From Ficedula albicollis (taxonomy: Eukaryota > Chordata > Aves > Passeriformes > Muscicapidae): a DNA stretch of 64,000 bases. Position 1 is the stretch's first letter. Every line of letters begins with the position of its first letter. The stretch spans positions 24,856,241 to 24,920,240 of the forward strand of contig NC_021700.1 in assembly GCF_000247815.1 (NCBI RefSeq). The letters run 5' to 3'. A program made the translations under genes and the position numbers. The notes under the pieces were generated by a model. That model saw only the letters and a list, made by a program, of their open reading frames with translations. It was not told the DNA's origin and made no database searches. This document shows positions 28,345 to 42,253 of this stretch, in pieces.

Positions 28345-29086
28345 ATAGAATAACAGAATATGCTGAGTTGGAAGGGATGCATCAGGGTTACTGAGTCCAA
28401 CTCCTGGTCCTGTTCAGGAGAGCCTCAGGAGTCCCACGATGTGCCTGAGAGCATCATCCAAACACTTCTTGAACTCTGTCAGGCTTGTTGTTGTGACCAC
28501 TTCCCTGGGGAGCCCTGTTCCAGTGCTCAGCGACTCTATGGGTGAAAAACTTACTCTCCATATCCAACCTAAACCTCCCCTGATTCAGCTTCATGCCACC
28601 TTCTCAGGTCCTATCAGTGGTCACGAGAGTGAAGCGATCAATGCCTGCCCCACTGTTTCTTGTAAGGATGTTGAAGACCATAGTGAGGTCTCCCCTCAGT
28701 CTCCTCCAGACTAAACAAACTGAGTACCCTCAGCCTCTCCTCATAAGGCTTCATGTCCAGACCCTTCACAGTCTTCGTGGCTCTCCTTTGGGTGCTCACT
28801 AATAGCTTTATGTCTTTCTTATATTTCCATGCTTGAAAGTGTACACAGTGCTCAAGGCAAGGCCGTCCCAGTGCAGAGCAGAGTGGGACTCTCAGTCTCC
28901 TCCAGACTAAACAAACTGAGTATCCTCAGCCTCTCCTCATAAGGCTTCACATCCAGACCCTTCACAGTCTTCGTGGCTCTCCTTTGGGTGCTCACTAATA
29001 GCTTTATGTCTTTCTTATATTTCCATGCTTGAAAGTGTACACAGTGCTCAAGGCAAGGCCGTCCCAGTGCAGAGCAGAGTGGGACT
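28345..29086 (-). mobile_element. CR1 LINE 3' part, antisense, with internal tandem duplication
   Basis: Read on the - strand this is the 3' end of a CR1 element; on + it begins at the reversed tail ('agaataacagaatatgctga'). It continues through 'caactcctggtcctgttcag', 'ctgtgttccagtgctcag'-like wording and 'ttggtgctcactaatagctt'. The last 392 bases are two tandem copies of one 196-bp piece. It is 5'-truncated and inactive. Confidence 0.88.
28695..29086. repeat. 196-bp tandem duplication inside the CR1 copy
   Basis: 28695-28890 is repeated at 28891-29086 with only a few differences (for example gtaccctc against gtatcctc, and catgtccag against cacatccag). The difference sites argue against a simple sequencing stutter. 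The second copy ends 34 bases before the third poly-C run. Confidence 0.92.
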
Positions 29087-29119
29087 GGATTGGGCTGGTC
29101 AATTTTATAAAAACATATA

Positions 29120-29669
<550 letters not shown>

Positions 29670-29731
29670 TGTGTGTGTGTGTGTTTGGGTGTGTACGTAT
29701 ATATACATATATATATACATATATATATATG
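29670..29731. repeat. (TG)n/(TA)n compound microsatellite
   Basis: tgtgtgtgtgtgtgtt, then tacgtatatatacatatatat. It borders the poly-C run, and the 'acatatat' at 29113-29120 on the other side suggests one original microsatellite broken by the C run. Confidence 0.9.
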
Positions 29732-30419
29732 GCTTAGTCTCTTAACTACATGTAATACAGTTGTGTGTATGCAGTAAATGGTGGAGAAAAGTGTTTAAAG
29801 TTTTCTCTAGACCTCAGAGAAAACATCATTCTGTGTCTTAGCAAAAAGGCATGAATTTTCAAATATGTTAGAAGCTGTTTTGGAAAGAAGGGGAGTTACA
29901 AAAGCCTGTCTTTGAAACAAAAAGAGGTGATAGTCTTAAGTTACATTAAAAGACGTTTATTTTAGAATGAGATTGAGGGGAAATCAGGGATGATGGTGAA
30001 CTGAAGTAAGTGCACCGTATGGAACTGTGGGATCAGTGGTGCTGCAAGCTTTTACGATTCATTTTGGCAAGTCTTTCTATTCAATACCATGTAATTGCTT
30101 GTAACTCTTCCCAAAAGACTTCAGCAATGAGAGATCAAGCTGAGGAATGCTGTCGTATCAGGAAAAACCTTGATAGCTAATCTTTCTAGACTTTCTGTTT
30201 GAGTGATTTTTTGCAACACCACTGGTTGTTGTAGGCTTATGTCCTCATCACATGACTGTGAGTTCCCGTCAGAGGAGTGGCTGGGAGCAGGCATATAAGC
30301 ATGACACATTGCCTTGGCAATTTGCTATTCTAAAGCAGATGAACTTCATTTACGAATACAGTAATAATGATAACAGGAAATGCAGCTTGAAGAGGGACCT
30401 GGACTAGAAGAATTGTATT
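29732..30419 (+). other. CERT1 intron 2, short unannotated stretch
   Basis: Nothing recognisable between the microsatellite and the LTR. Confidence 0.6.
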
Positions 30420-31377
30420 GTCCTGCATTGGATCTGTGTGGCAAGTTTTGGTAGTGGGGGGCCTACACATGTGGCTTTTGTGTGCAAATGCAGAAGTTGC
30501 CTCCATATCTCACAGACCCTGGTCTGTCTGGATCCAAGATGGACCTGATGGCCAAAACTGAGTTAATCATAGATAATGGTATATTGCCTCTGTGATAACA
30601 TACTAAGAAAGTGTGAAAACTGCTGTGCAACGTGGATTGGGAGAGAGGGCTGAGAATATTTGAGAGCAACAGCTCTGCAGACACAGAGGTCAGTGAGAAA
30701 TGAAGGGGAACGTATGGTCAAGTGTTGGAGCATAGATTCCACTGCAGCCTCTAGGGGAGACCATGGTAAAGCAGATTGTCTTCCTGCACCGCTGAACATC
30801 CATGGGATATGGGAAACCCAAGCTGGAGCAGCCTTCTAGCAGGACTTGTGGCCCCCTGGGAGACCCATGCTGGACCAGGCTGTGTCTGAAGGACTTCACT
30901 GTGGAAAGGGTCCGCACTGGAGCAGTTAAGGAACAGCTGCAGCCCTTGAGAAGGACCCATGTTGAAGATCACAGAGGTCTCTGTCCCATGAGAAAGTTCT
31001 TCTGCTGGAAAGGGAAAGAGCATGAGGAAGGAGTGACAAAAAATGTTTGGACTGACTGCAATTCCCATTCCCTGTTGCCTTGCAATGCTTGGAGGGAAGA
31101 AGTAGAGGAAATAGGTAGTGAAGTTGAGCCTGGTAAGGAGGAGTGGGGTGCTTTTAACTTTATTATCCTACTCTGATTCGACTGGTAATAAATTAAAACT
31201 ATTTTCCCTGAATCAGATCTGTTTCACCTGTGGCAGTAACTCGTGAGTGATCTCACAGATCAGTGTCCTTATCTCAATTAATGGATCTTTCACCATATTC
31301 CGTCTCCCCTATCTGGCTGAGGAGGGTAGTTACTAAGACTTTGGTGAGCACCTGGCATCCAGCCAGAGTCAAACAAC
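30420..31377 (+). mobile_element. Solo LTR of an avian ERVL-like family, sense
   Basis: Nearly 1 kb reads through in the order known for this bird LTR: 'ggcaagttttggtagtgggg', 'acagctctgcagacacagag', repeated 'acccatgctgga' phrases, 'gaagtagaggaaatagg' and 'gtgaagttgagcctgg'. A poly-A signal aataaa follows at 31187, and it ends 'ggcatccagccagagtcaa'. No internal region or second LTR is present, so it is a solo LTR left by recombination. It lies in the same orientation as CERT1. Exact ends and target-site duplication were not resolved. Confidence 0.82.
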
Positions 31378-32956
31378 TTCATGTCCTTTTTTACACCCCT
31401 TTGTCTGATTCAGTGAAGGCAAAGGAGTGTATAGAGCCAGTTTTGAAAGTTGATTTAATTAACTTGAGATGGTTAGGTATTAGGTAATTAGTAGCTATAG
31501 TTGTTTGACTTAATTTTCAATTCTTACACTTGCTGGAGATTTTTCCTATGGAAAGTTTAAATTCTTTAAAATTGAACACTCAGTTGCCTGACCAAGTAAA
31601 TGAAGCTTTAAGCTTACACTTTGGTTCTTGAATGTACTTTTGTTAAACTCTTTTCTAGCTCATTTTTTTTATTTGGTAATTTGAATTCTGTTATACATTT
31701 CTTCTTCCTTAGTATATTAAAAACAGAAAAAGAGAGGTGAGGGTTATTTGGAGGTTTTCTTTTTTTTTTTTTAATGTGTTGGTAGCTTCTGGTTTCCAAT
31801 TTCTTTGAAAAAAATTCTCTCAACACTGGAATGGTGTGCATGACAACAAATGAGACTTACTTCTAGGTTTTCTTTCTTGGAGTGTTTTGTGAGTGATTCT
31901 CAGTGTTTTAGTTTGCAAGATAAATGTATTGGTAGAGTGGTCCTTGTAAAGAATATTCCTAACATGTATAGACTTGTCTTCAGCATCTGGTACCAGTGTT
32001 TGTGGTCCTTCAGACTGTGTCAAAAACCTTTATCCTGGAGCCTGTTAGCCTTCTGCAATTATTTTCATATTTATTTTCTCTTTGTATTCAATTTCAAAAA
32101 GGTGTTCAGCTTTTCATGTATGTATTTTTATGTAATACATCTGTATTACATATCTTTAAAAATGGCTTTCAAAGATGAGGGGTGTGGGGAATAATTGGGC
32201 TCTCTTGGATGTTTAGTAATGAGTAACTTTGAACTGACAGTGTCAGGGTACAAGGCAGATTAGATCATTGGTTTTTTTCCCTATCCTTTCCTTAACAGCT
32301 ACATTGTTACATTAGTAAAATCTTACTCGTATTTAAAGCATGTGAACTGAAAGTTAGATTCAGTTGAGTGAGACGTGTGAAAGGATTGCATGTGGCTTCC
32401 AATTATCTGCAAAATATTCATAGTGAAAATAGTTGAGGCAGAGCATGTCACAGCTTGTGTAAGTTCCTGCTCTGGATTGTCATTTAGATATAGTTTGCTT
32501 TTATGGGTCTATCCTGGTATTTTTTTGCTATGATGTATGTATTTCATCTAAAATTAATACTGGTTGCAGTAATGTTATGGAGTTCTTGTCCTGTTTTGAA
32601 ATTAAAATCTGTATATATAGGAATATTTTCCGGCATAGTAGATATTTTGCTAAAGGATTTGTTTCAAAGTATTTAAAAACATGGAACTTACTATGTGTGA
32701 AATTTATTTATGAAAATTTTATTTGATAAGAATGTATTACACAGGCTTTTCTATTTCAGAAGACTAGCATATTTCATTATGAGAATATATGTTCATTATT
32801 TGAGACAGCTACACAACACAAAAATTAGAATCTAGGATGAATTTGAGACAATATAGACCAGATTTTCTAATTAGTGTTTGAGTGTCAAAATAATCTGTGA
32901 GGTAACATTGATTATGTTGCTAATTTTAGCTACTCTTACGCTCTCTTCTGTCACAG
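31378..32956 (+). other. CERT1 intron 2, 3' end
   Basis: AT-rich intron ending in the acceptor 'ctcttctgtcacag' at 32956. No other element is recognised. Confidence 0.7.
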
Positions 32957-33073
32957 CCCCATGACTTTGATGAATGCAGATTTGATATCAGCGTGAATGA
33001 TAGTGTTTGGTACCTCCGGGCTCAGGACCCAGACCACAGGCAGCAATGGGTAGATGCAATAGAACAACACAAG
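32957..33073 (+). CDS. CERT1: CERT1 coding exon 3 (residues 78-116, end of the PH domain)
   Basis: This exon encodes [20 protein letters not shown] and then [19 protein letters not shown], 39 codons in phase 0 between tcacag and gtatgt. It supplies the last beta-strands and the C-terminal helix of the PH domain, with the invariant helix Trp in QQWVDAIE. It includes Arg98, one of the residues of the basic groove. The only replacement I notice against the mammalian protein is the conservative Val in QQWVDAIE. It stands alone between two introns of more than 23 kb. Confidence 0.97.
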
Positions 33074-33673
33074 GTATGTAATTTTCTGTTTTCTAATTTC
33101 CTTTCTCATTCCCTCATTAGATCAAGCATAGTATTTGCAGAGAATTTAAGTTTCCCAGTACAGTCATTACAATACTCACGGTATTTATGATGGATGAAAG
33201 CTCAAAACTGAAGCTCTCTGTTAAACATGTTTCAAAGGAATTGACTTGTTCATCATAGATAAGACTTTACTGGGGGCTAACAACTGCGAGCCTTTCTTGA
33301 GCCCTCTAGCTTGAAACAAAAAAAAAAAGCTTTTATTATGTTTGAGTGATGTTTTCAGGGCTTTGTCCATCCTCTTCCTGGTTATTGAATTGCTTCTTAT
33401 CTATCCTAGATGTTAACTTGTTAGTCTTAGAGTCAATTGTGTAGGTTATCATTCTGGTTTTAGGCTCCTCTTTTTCGTCATTTGACTGCTTTTACTGTAT
33501 CTAATTACTGGCTTTTGTCTCTGTCTTTTAAGGCAACTCTTCATCTGCATTTTGGTTTGGCTTTCTTGATCTGTTCTGTATATCTTCCAATGAACTCAAT
33601 TTAATTTTAAAAATAGCTGACCTTCAAGCCCTTTAGGTCAGGTGGAAACTACGCGAAACATTCATTATGTTTT

Positions 33674-33813
33674 CAGGTTCAAGATTGGCACTGTCCCAAG
33701 GTGTGCCATTAAACTACAATACCTAGCACAATACAGCCTCTCGTCAGGTTCAAGATTGGCACTGTCCCAAGGTGTACCATTAAACTATAATACCTAGCAC
33801 AATGCAGCCTCTC
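33674..33813. repeat. 71-bp tandem duplication
   Basis: Starting at 'caggttcaagattggcactg', 33674-33744 is repeated at 33745-33813 with three visible substitutions (gtgcc/gtacc, ctaca/ctata, atac/atgc). Confidence 0.93.
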
Positions 33814-36197
33814 AATCTGGGTTATTACAGGAATACAAATTGAAGTAGATATCCAGATAGGTATGGATTTTTACCTTGAGCTTCTTGAAGTGTTGTCTGT
33901 ATAGGTATTATGTGTAATTAAGAGATTTGACCTTTTATTGGCCATTCCTTGCAATAAACAGTGCATGTTCTTAAATTTAAAGTGCTGCCTATTGATAATG
34001 GTTCTCTAAAAAAATCATCTCAATTGGACTATTCATCCCTTTGTATCTTGGCGTTTTGCCTTCATTTCGATACGGAGGTAATATTAAAACATAAGAAATT
34101 AAGTTGCAGAGCCAGGGTTCTTAGCTGTAGTATAATGAAAAAATTTAAAGGACAGTGGGTTAACAGTGGAGTGTTCTTGAGACAACAATACTGCAATTTA
34201 TTCTTAGTGAAGTACTTGAGAGAAATTTCTCATGAGGATACACTGAAGAAGTTACTGGAATGCACATCCATAGAACTGGCATTTCAAAAACTGGTTTATA
34301 GGCTTGGGGGTCTTCAAGTATGGTTTAGTGTAGTCATGGAACAGCATGATAGCCCTAGGCTAAAATTTAGACTAGGCTCCATGAATGATTTAGCTGGGGA
34401 AGTGCAGAACTTTAACCTGAAGCTGCATAAGCAGAAATGCAGTCCATGTCATTGCATGCTGCCCTGTAGGACTGACTAGTGAAAAAACCCAGATCCTGTC
34501 TTAAACTCTGCTCATCACAACTTTTTTCATGCTGTTTTTCTATTCCATTTTGTAAGGCTCACCTTAAATGTTGCTGAGTTCTGAGCCACAACTTTATGGA
34601 AGCACCAGCTCATCGTACAAGATTATTGGCTGGTGGTAGTTTAGGGTTTGCCATTGGAAGTGTTAATTTGGAATTGTTTCTCTCTACTACTTTTTTAAAA
34701 AATCACGTGTTTTTCAACACTGATTTTTATTTTTTTTTACCTGCATTAGTGCTCAGCACCTATCATGAGATACCTGATTGTTTTCCTTTGTCTGTCTGGT
34801 GTTACTGATAAGCTTTTATTGGTGAGCTTAAATTGTCTTATTGAGTCTCCTTTTCAGATCATGAATGAATATTGAGGAGTACAAATTCTAGCATTTGAAA
34901 AGTGATCTCCCTTTATAAAGAAGCCGGATTAATTATACAGTTTTTTCACTTTAAAAAATAATCTTTTAATATTGATTTAGGTTTCAACAGTTTAAACTTC
35001 CATGCTTTGCAAGAACTTGGTAGTTATTTAAATAAATAAATTGTACCAGAGCTTTGCCTTTATGCCTAAAGAAGAGTAATGAAGGGTTGGTTATTTCCAT
35101 AATCCATTTTTTTTCTTAGTATTTGGAATTTATATAGGGATAGGGATAATGAGAGCATTTTTCATTATTTTAATAAAGTTACTTTTCAGCTTATTTTTTA
35201 AAGATATTCTGGAATGTTGTAAAAACAGAGGGAAAAGTAAGTCTACAAGTAGGAAGTGGTAATAAGTCCTTCTGTATATGCTGAACTGACAAGAAACAGT
35301 TCAATTTGCGTCTTGCTATCCTAAGGTAATAACACTGGACTTGACTGTTCTGAGTCTTACAGCTTTTCCAGTTTGTGTAGTTTGCAGTTTCATGGGTATT
35401 TTGACATTTTTCAGTTTCTTTCATACTCCTTTTTACTCTCTAGTGTTAACACGATTTAAGGCAAATAGCAGTTGTTTTCATTCTTAAATAGAGTAGAAAA
35501 TACTATGGCACACCACTTCTAAATAAGCTATCAAAACATTTAATTTGCTGAAGTAATACATTGTTTAAAAACATCCTTTTTGTATTATGCAACTAAATAT
35601 CAAGAATATCATGATCAAGACAAAGCAAAGAAAACAGCAGAAGTTACTGCAGTCTTGTAATAATAGTTTAGACTCAAGTTGAAAGTATATAATGAAATGT
35701 GAGTTACTAACATCATCTTTCCAGTGCAATATTCTGTTGTCTTCATAATACAGTAGGAGTTTTGTGTGATATATGTTGTAGATGTAGAGGTGCATGTGTT
35801 GCTTCTAACGATTTTAGAAAAATACACAATCTTATGACCAGAAACTTTGGAAAAGTACTGTATTTAGATAAATATATGTAAAAGTAAAACACAACACAGA
35901 AGTGTCCAAATCCAGTCTTTAGTCTGATTATTATTAGTGGTTCTTAAAGAATGTCTCCAAATGTTTCTGTGAGTTTCATTGAGGGGTTATACTATTAACC
36001 CCTATGCAACTATGTAATTTTAAAGTAGGTTTGTATGGAAAATATTTAAGAAACAGTACATTTTTCTAGTATAACTTTAAAAGGATCTGAAAGAAAATGG
36101 AATCTGGAAGTCAATCCCATTTTTCATTCAAATTTGTATGAGCAACACTTAAGTGAACCTTAAAGTAACTCTTCATTCATCCTTTAATTCACTTCAG

Positions 36198-36232
36198 CTC
36201 AATCAAGTTTTGTATCCAAAAGCTTGATTGAG
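36198..36232. repeat. Strong short hairpin
   Basis: The left arm ctcaatcaagttttg pairs with caaaa-(g)-cttgattgag across a four-base loop (tatc). That is 15 pairs with a single bulged G. The flanks do not extend the stem much, so it is shorter than a typical pre-miRNA. Confidence 0.8.
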
Positions 36233-39200
36233 AGTAGGGGAAGATGGGCAGGATATCTCATTGCACTCAAAAGTTCAGATTTCTGTCAGCTTACTCTGGT
36301 GTTTTCTGAAGGAACTTTCTGGTCAGGTTACCAAACCTCATGCAAAAGTTTCTTCTGGGTAAAAATAGTTTTTGTTTAAGAAACAAGTTCTTCAAATGCA
36401 CAGAATAATAATTTTAATAAAGTCAAGAGAAAAAGGAGATAATTTCCTGTACTAAAGTGTAATTTTTCTTAACATTAGTCTACTGCTGCGTAAAGTACTT
36501 TTTTGATTGTTTTTTAAGTTCTTTGTTGCTTACTGAGTGGGTCTGTAGCTCTGGTAGGCTGCTTAAGCTATTTGCTAACAAAAGTGTGTTTGTGAGACTT
36601 AACGTAGCATGTCACAAGGTTGTTGATCTTCAGAGTAAGAAAAAAAGACAGAAACTTTGACTGTATTCCATTGTGCTTCAGACAAAGGGAACACTGATTT
36701 AAAATTTATTTTATATTAAATATGAGTATAAGCAGACATAGAAAAACTTCATGCTTAGCAGAACCAATGAGTAGCTGATGGCTGAGAAGTGTAAAAGAGC
36801 CTATGTTCAGACATAAAAAACATTAGAATTTGGGGGGGGGTATATAATTGTACGTTTTTTTCTTGTAGTGAAGTTCCTGAATCCTTACCGCATTAAGTGT
36901 TTCAAGTATAGCTCAAAATATTTATTTCTTGCCCTGGACTGGAGGAGGGATACGTCTAAAACTACTGTAAAGCCATCAGTGAGGCATATGAGGAAGTAGT
37001 TAATGTGTAACCAGAAGGCCATTCTTCTACTTAAATACATCTGCTTCATTAGATGTATTGCTCAGGCATTTCTCTGGTGTCAAAACATTGATGGTACTTG
37101 AGTACTGCAGTGCTGATGTATTTGGAAAGTTACTCTCTTCTTAATAATAATTTGTAAGACTGCCTCCTCCAGGTCTCTCCCATGGTTTCAGAATGGAATT
37201 TGGAATTTCTAACCTAATATTAGATAAACTGGCCAAAATGTTGTTACTTCAGTGCTGCGAGAAAATGAGGAGAGTGAATTGCTGTTTGTTGAGAGAAACA
37301 TCTGTATAAGTAACCTTATTTTGAGCAAATGAACTTGAGCTCCTGAGATCAAGATAATGATTTCTTGTGATGTTAATCTACCACTTGAGTTGTGAACTTG
37401 ATGAGAATTTATTTAGAAATGAATACTTGATGAGAAATTTTGTTTCAGTTTAGATTTGTCCCATTTTTTTCCATCTTAGTTTTTATTTTCTGCACACAGA
37501 CTGTTAATGTCTTCATTATTGACTTTGTGGCTCTTTAGTGATGTAAATTGATAGTTTGGTCTTGTATTTGCAAAATCTTTTGTTTGTCAAACTGAAATAA
37601 GTCTTCCTGAACTTCTTAAAATATCTGATTTTGCTGTTTCAAACTGGAAAATGTAATTTTTTCATAGGAATACCTAGATATCCAACAAGTTGGCCTGTAG
37701 GGAGTAGGTAAATTTTCTTCTTCATTTTGAAGTGATGATGTACAAGGTGTTTATATCTAGAGTAGGAGACCTGAATCTCAAAGTTTGACAGTGACAGGCA
37801 TCAGGTGGCTATTTTCCAAACCTGATTGACGTGCATCCCTTCAATGGGGATGAAGGGACTTGTCCCCCTTAAATGAAAGTGGCTGTCTCCCGAAGTAAAA
37901 ATTTTCCTTGAAGGAGTGGCTACTGCTTTGTTGTTTTCACTCTTGATTTGACACTGTGGAAGGAGTTAGCTAGTCAAAATAGCATTATACAGAAACTTGA
38001 AGAAGAGTAAAACTTGTATCTCCTTTTTTAGCATTTTTTCCCCAAATGGGGGGAAGAGACATGGGGTCCTTGGGGTCAAAGATAGTTTAGCTTTTAAGTA
38101 ATTCTAATTTTGTTCAATTCTTTGTGTACTATGACTTGTTTCTTGAAATACCAGTTGTAAAACCAAGTAAGATGCTTTAGATAGCATTTTTGCATTGTTT
38201 AAATGCAGATGCAGTTTAAATGGTGGGAAAAACCCAAAACACTGCATTTGACAGTCTGCTAGATTCAAATTTAAGAGGAAGTTAAGTAATAATTAAAGTA
38301 ATTGAATAATTTTGTTTGTTTAGCACTGATACATTTTTAAACAAGTAATCTAGAATTGAGATATTTAGCTATGAGGTGGGGTTTTTTTGGCTGTTGATCT
38401 TAGTTCACAGGTCAATTTAGAAAACTGCAGAGTAAACTTTAGGCAGCATGATTTTGATTGCAGTCAATAAGGGCACTTCAGAACATTGTTGTGAGAAAAT
38501 CCAAAACCATAATCAGCCTGAAATTTTCAGAAAATTCTTGTTAACCACATAAAATGGAGTTTCTTTTTTCCAAGTAACCTAAAAAGAGCTAGCAATTACC
38601 TTATCTATAAAGCCTTAAGAATCATTAATTTCACTGTTACGGTAATCTGCCTATTTTCTTTTCCCTTGTCAATGTACTATTCTGAAAAAATTACTGAATG
38701 TGCTGTTACACATTGAAAAATATTGCTAGTAACAGTAACCGTGATGTTGAAGCAGGAAAGGCAGCCAAGTGGAGGGGACAAGAGATAGAGCTAACAGATT
38801 CCCCCTCTACCTGCTGTTCAACCATTCTGAATGGTTGAATTAATGTCACAATGTTTAAATCTGTTAATAATACAAATCAGCTTCTGAGTAAAGAGGGTGA
38901 AGGACTTCAGGTAAAATATTGCAGTAAATATTGCGGTATTTATGAATTAAAATTGCTTTCTATCTTTGTGTTGTTTCTCTTATGAACTTAAGAGGCTATG
39001 CATGAGCATAATGCATATGTTAAACTCAGAGGAAGCCTTAAATTTCACTTCAGATTTGATTGTAAGCACATAGAGTTTCTCAGTTCCTAGTTTTTGTTCT
39101 GTAATTGGAATGTCACCTTCTGACTGAGATCCAAGTGCATCTGCCTGTTCCTTCAACCTGTAATGCCTCAAGAAATTTTGTATTAACCATACTTAAAATC

Positions 39201-41849
39201 AAGCTTTTGTTTGAATACTGTGTGTAAATATTGATCTATGAGATTATTTTTATTTAGCTGTTCTAAGAAAACATTGAAAAATGCAAATAGAAGTAACTTT
39301 CTCATAGTAATATTTTACTAGCAGTGGATGCCAGAACAAAAAGTTTTGACCCATTAATCAGGTTAGAAACCAATATGAGAGTTTTAGTTAGTGAAATAAA
39401 GAGCTTGGATTATCAACAAGAAGGAGAGAGTACAGGAAGGTAGTACATGTTTAACTTGTCCACAGGCTTTCAGCAATTTTAAGTAGGGCTGTAACATTCT
39501 GTGACGTTGGGGTAGTTTTCTCCTTTTTTTATGCATCTCTAATCCTGACTAGAAAGGATTTGGTATACCAGTAATGGCAATAAAGACATGCAAATAAATC
39601 TCTCCAAATCTGTTGCCAGTCTGGACTAAAATTAGGAAGATAATTTTAAATTAATAGTATATGCAGAGAAATTATACAGAGACATTTTGACTCCCCATAC
39701 TATTGTAACAAACTTTTAAAATAGATACTAAATGAGAAGTATAAACTTCTGCCATCAGTAAATAGTTTTGTACATTAAATGTAGCGTTCCTATTTTCTGG
39801 CACACCATAGAGGAGCTGCTGGACTAAGTAGTTGAGATGTTTGTGTAGACTGTAATTAAATGCATACTGAATTGCTGCAAATAATATTCAGAGGTCTATT
39901 TTGATGCTGCAACCTTGATACATTTTTAAAATCAGCTTACTGTATTATTGAAAACTAGTCACTGTCAATTTCTAGCAATGTTTCACCTAAATATTCTAAT
40001 ATGGGTGAGGGCATGTTAATTATAAATACAGTCTTGTTAATTATTTTAAAATAAAAGCTTTACAGTAGTATAACTTCAGATACATCATATAGGAGGTAGC
40101 AACAGGAAGAGTGTCTGTTGCCATTTCTCCCTCTATTTCCTCTCCTGGAGTTCAGCTGTTTCAATCATGTGTGGTTTTTAAAGTATTTGTTCCTCAGCAG
40201 TTATTGCTGAGTTCTGAAAAGAGCTATGATTCCCTAGTATTTTAATTTTGTGGCATTTCATATTAATACAAATTCCTCTGGCCATACTTTCCCCTGTACC
40301 CATTCACCAGTAAGACTGACATAAGTGGAAGCAATAGTCAGATGAAAGAAAGCTCAGGATATATGGGAGTAGATACATATTGTTAAACTTAGGTTTATTT
40401 ATCAGTAAACCAAAGTAGGAGTGTGATGATGAAACCTCCCTTTGCCTGTGTTGATATCCATGTCCTAAGTGTTGGAACAGGTTTAAGTAATCTTGATGTC
40501 AACTATTGTTTCCTATTAACCTGATTTCGATTTTCTTGTTCTTTTGTCTGGTGCTCTGCAGCATGCAACAAACTCTAAATATTTCTGTGTGTCTCTGATA
40601 TGGATTCTATAGCATACACTCTCACTGTTTTTGTGGTAATGCGTTTTTCTTCGGAAGCTAGTGACCCACTCTCACTGCAGCATTGTGAGGCTCTGGCTTG
40701 CAGCAGTAGTGCAGTTGGCCTAAGGAGGCTGGAGGACAGCATTCAGATGCCTATGTTAACCTGTAAAAAGCTATTTTAAAAGCCTGTTTGCCTGTTTAAA
40801 AGACTGAAATATATAGGCAAGTCACTGATGAGTAGCAGAGACACACTCAAAGGTGTTACAAAAACACCCTGTACTAGTTTGAAATTAAAAAGTCATGAAT
40901 TGTTGCTCAAGCTTATGCAGGAACTTAAATGTGTTTTTGTTTCCATCTCTGTCACTGTCGTGTGTTGATGTTATATATATAAGTCAAGTTCTTGTGTATT
41001 CACATTTGACATCTCCCAGCAAAGCTGAATTTGAAGTGTTTGCAAAACTGGTCCTCGATAACTAAATAACAAAATATGTTCAAGCACAGGCTTCTGAACT
41101 TGGCAGTAATAAGCTTACTTTTTTTGGATTTTGACCAAAACTTTGAGTGGGAAACACTTATGCAAATGATGTAGCTGTCTCAAGTCTGAGCACCCTGTCT
41201 AACTTTTCAAGTTCATTTGTCCTTCAATTATGGATACTGTCTTTTTTGTTTTGCTCTTCAGTGATATCTGAGTGGTATAGAGATCAGCAAAGAAATAAAC
41301 TGAAGTACCATCCTGAAGGAAGAGCCATAAAGTTAATTGTAATTCTTCCCCTAGTATGAACTAAAGTCATCCTTACTAGGTGCCATGTTTCACTATAAGC
41401 AAGGTTGGGAAGTGTTGTAACAGTAAGGGCTTGTGGAATCATTTTAGCCTGTTTCTGCCGTTGAAGGGATTTCTTGCCGTTGTCATTAAATAGGAGTTCT
41501 CCTTTATTAAGTAGTCCTAGAGTAAATCTAGAGAGATTATTCCATTTATTTTTGAAACACTTAACATTTCTTGTCTTTTACTGTTAGAACTGTTAGAACA
41601 GTTCCCCATTCTGCAGTTGTTGTTCATATGGATGTCTTTTACGGCTTTCTGATACTTTGCATGGCTGTCTTCCAAATTCAGTCCTCATCTTTCTGTCAAG
41701 AAGAACACCAAAATAGAGCTCAGTATTCCTACTGGAATCCTATATGTGTTGTATAGAACATAGGATTTTTTTGTGGATCTTGTATGCTACCAAAACCACA
41801 AGTTTTTTTACTTATTCAGCTTGCAAATCACTAATCTGATTCATCTCTA

Positions 41850-41929
41850 GAACTATCTGCAGATTGTTACCTAGATTGTGGGTGTACATAGAACTATCTG
41901 CAGATTGTTACCTAGATTGTGGGTGTACA
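41850..41929. repeat. 41-bp tandem duplication
   Basis: gaactatctgcagattgtta and the following bases to 41890 repeat at 41891-41929 without a visible difference. Confidence 0.93.
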
Positions 41930-42253
41930 GTATTTCTTATAACCAAGTCAACTTTGGACTCCCATTTTTTTCTCATGTATGTAAGTATTAAGTTTGTGCT
42001 GCTCTTCTGTCAACTTCAGTCTTTCCATCTCAGCTGCTTTGGGTAATAATTTTTGTGCTGTGTGGGTTTGCTTCAGTTTCTCAAGTGGTTGTGCATCTTG
42101 TAGTACTTTGAAAAGTACGGGGACTGTCTACATGAAAAAATGCTAAGTAATCTAACCTATCTCAATTCACAACTGAGCTTGCCTGTTACTCTGTTGGGAG
42201 TGGCTTGTCTGAATCTGAAGCTGTACATACATGTACACTTAAGATAATTTTAT

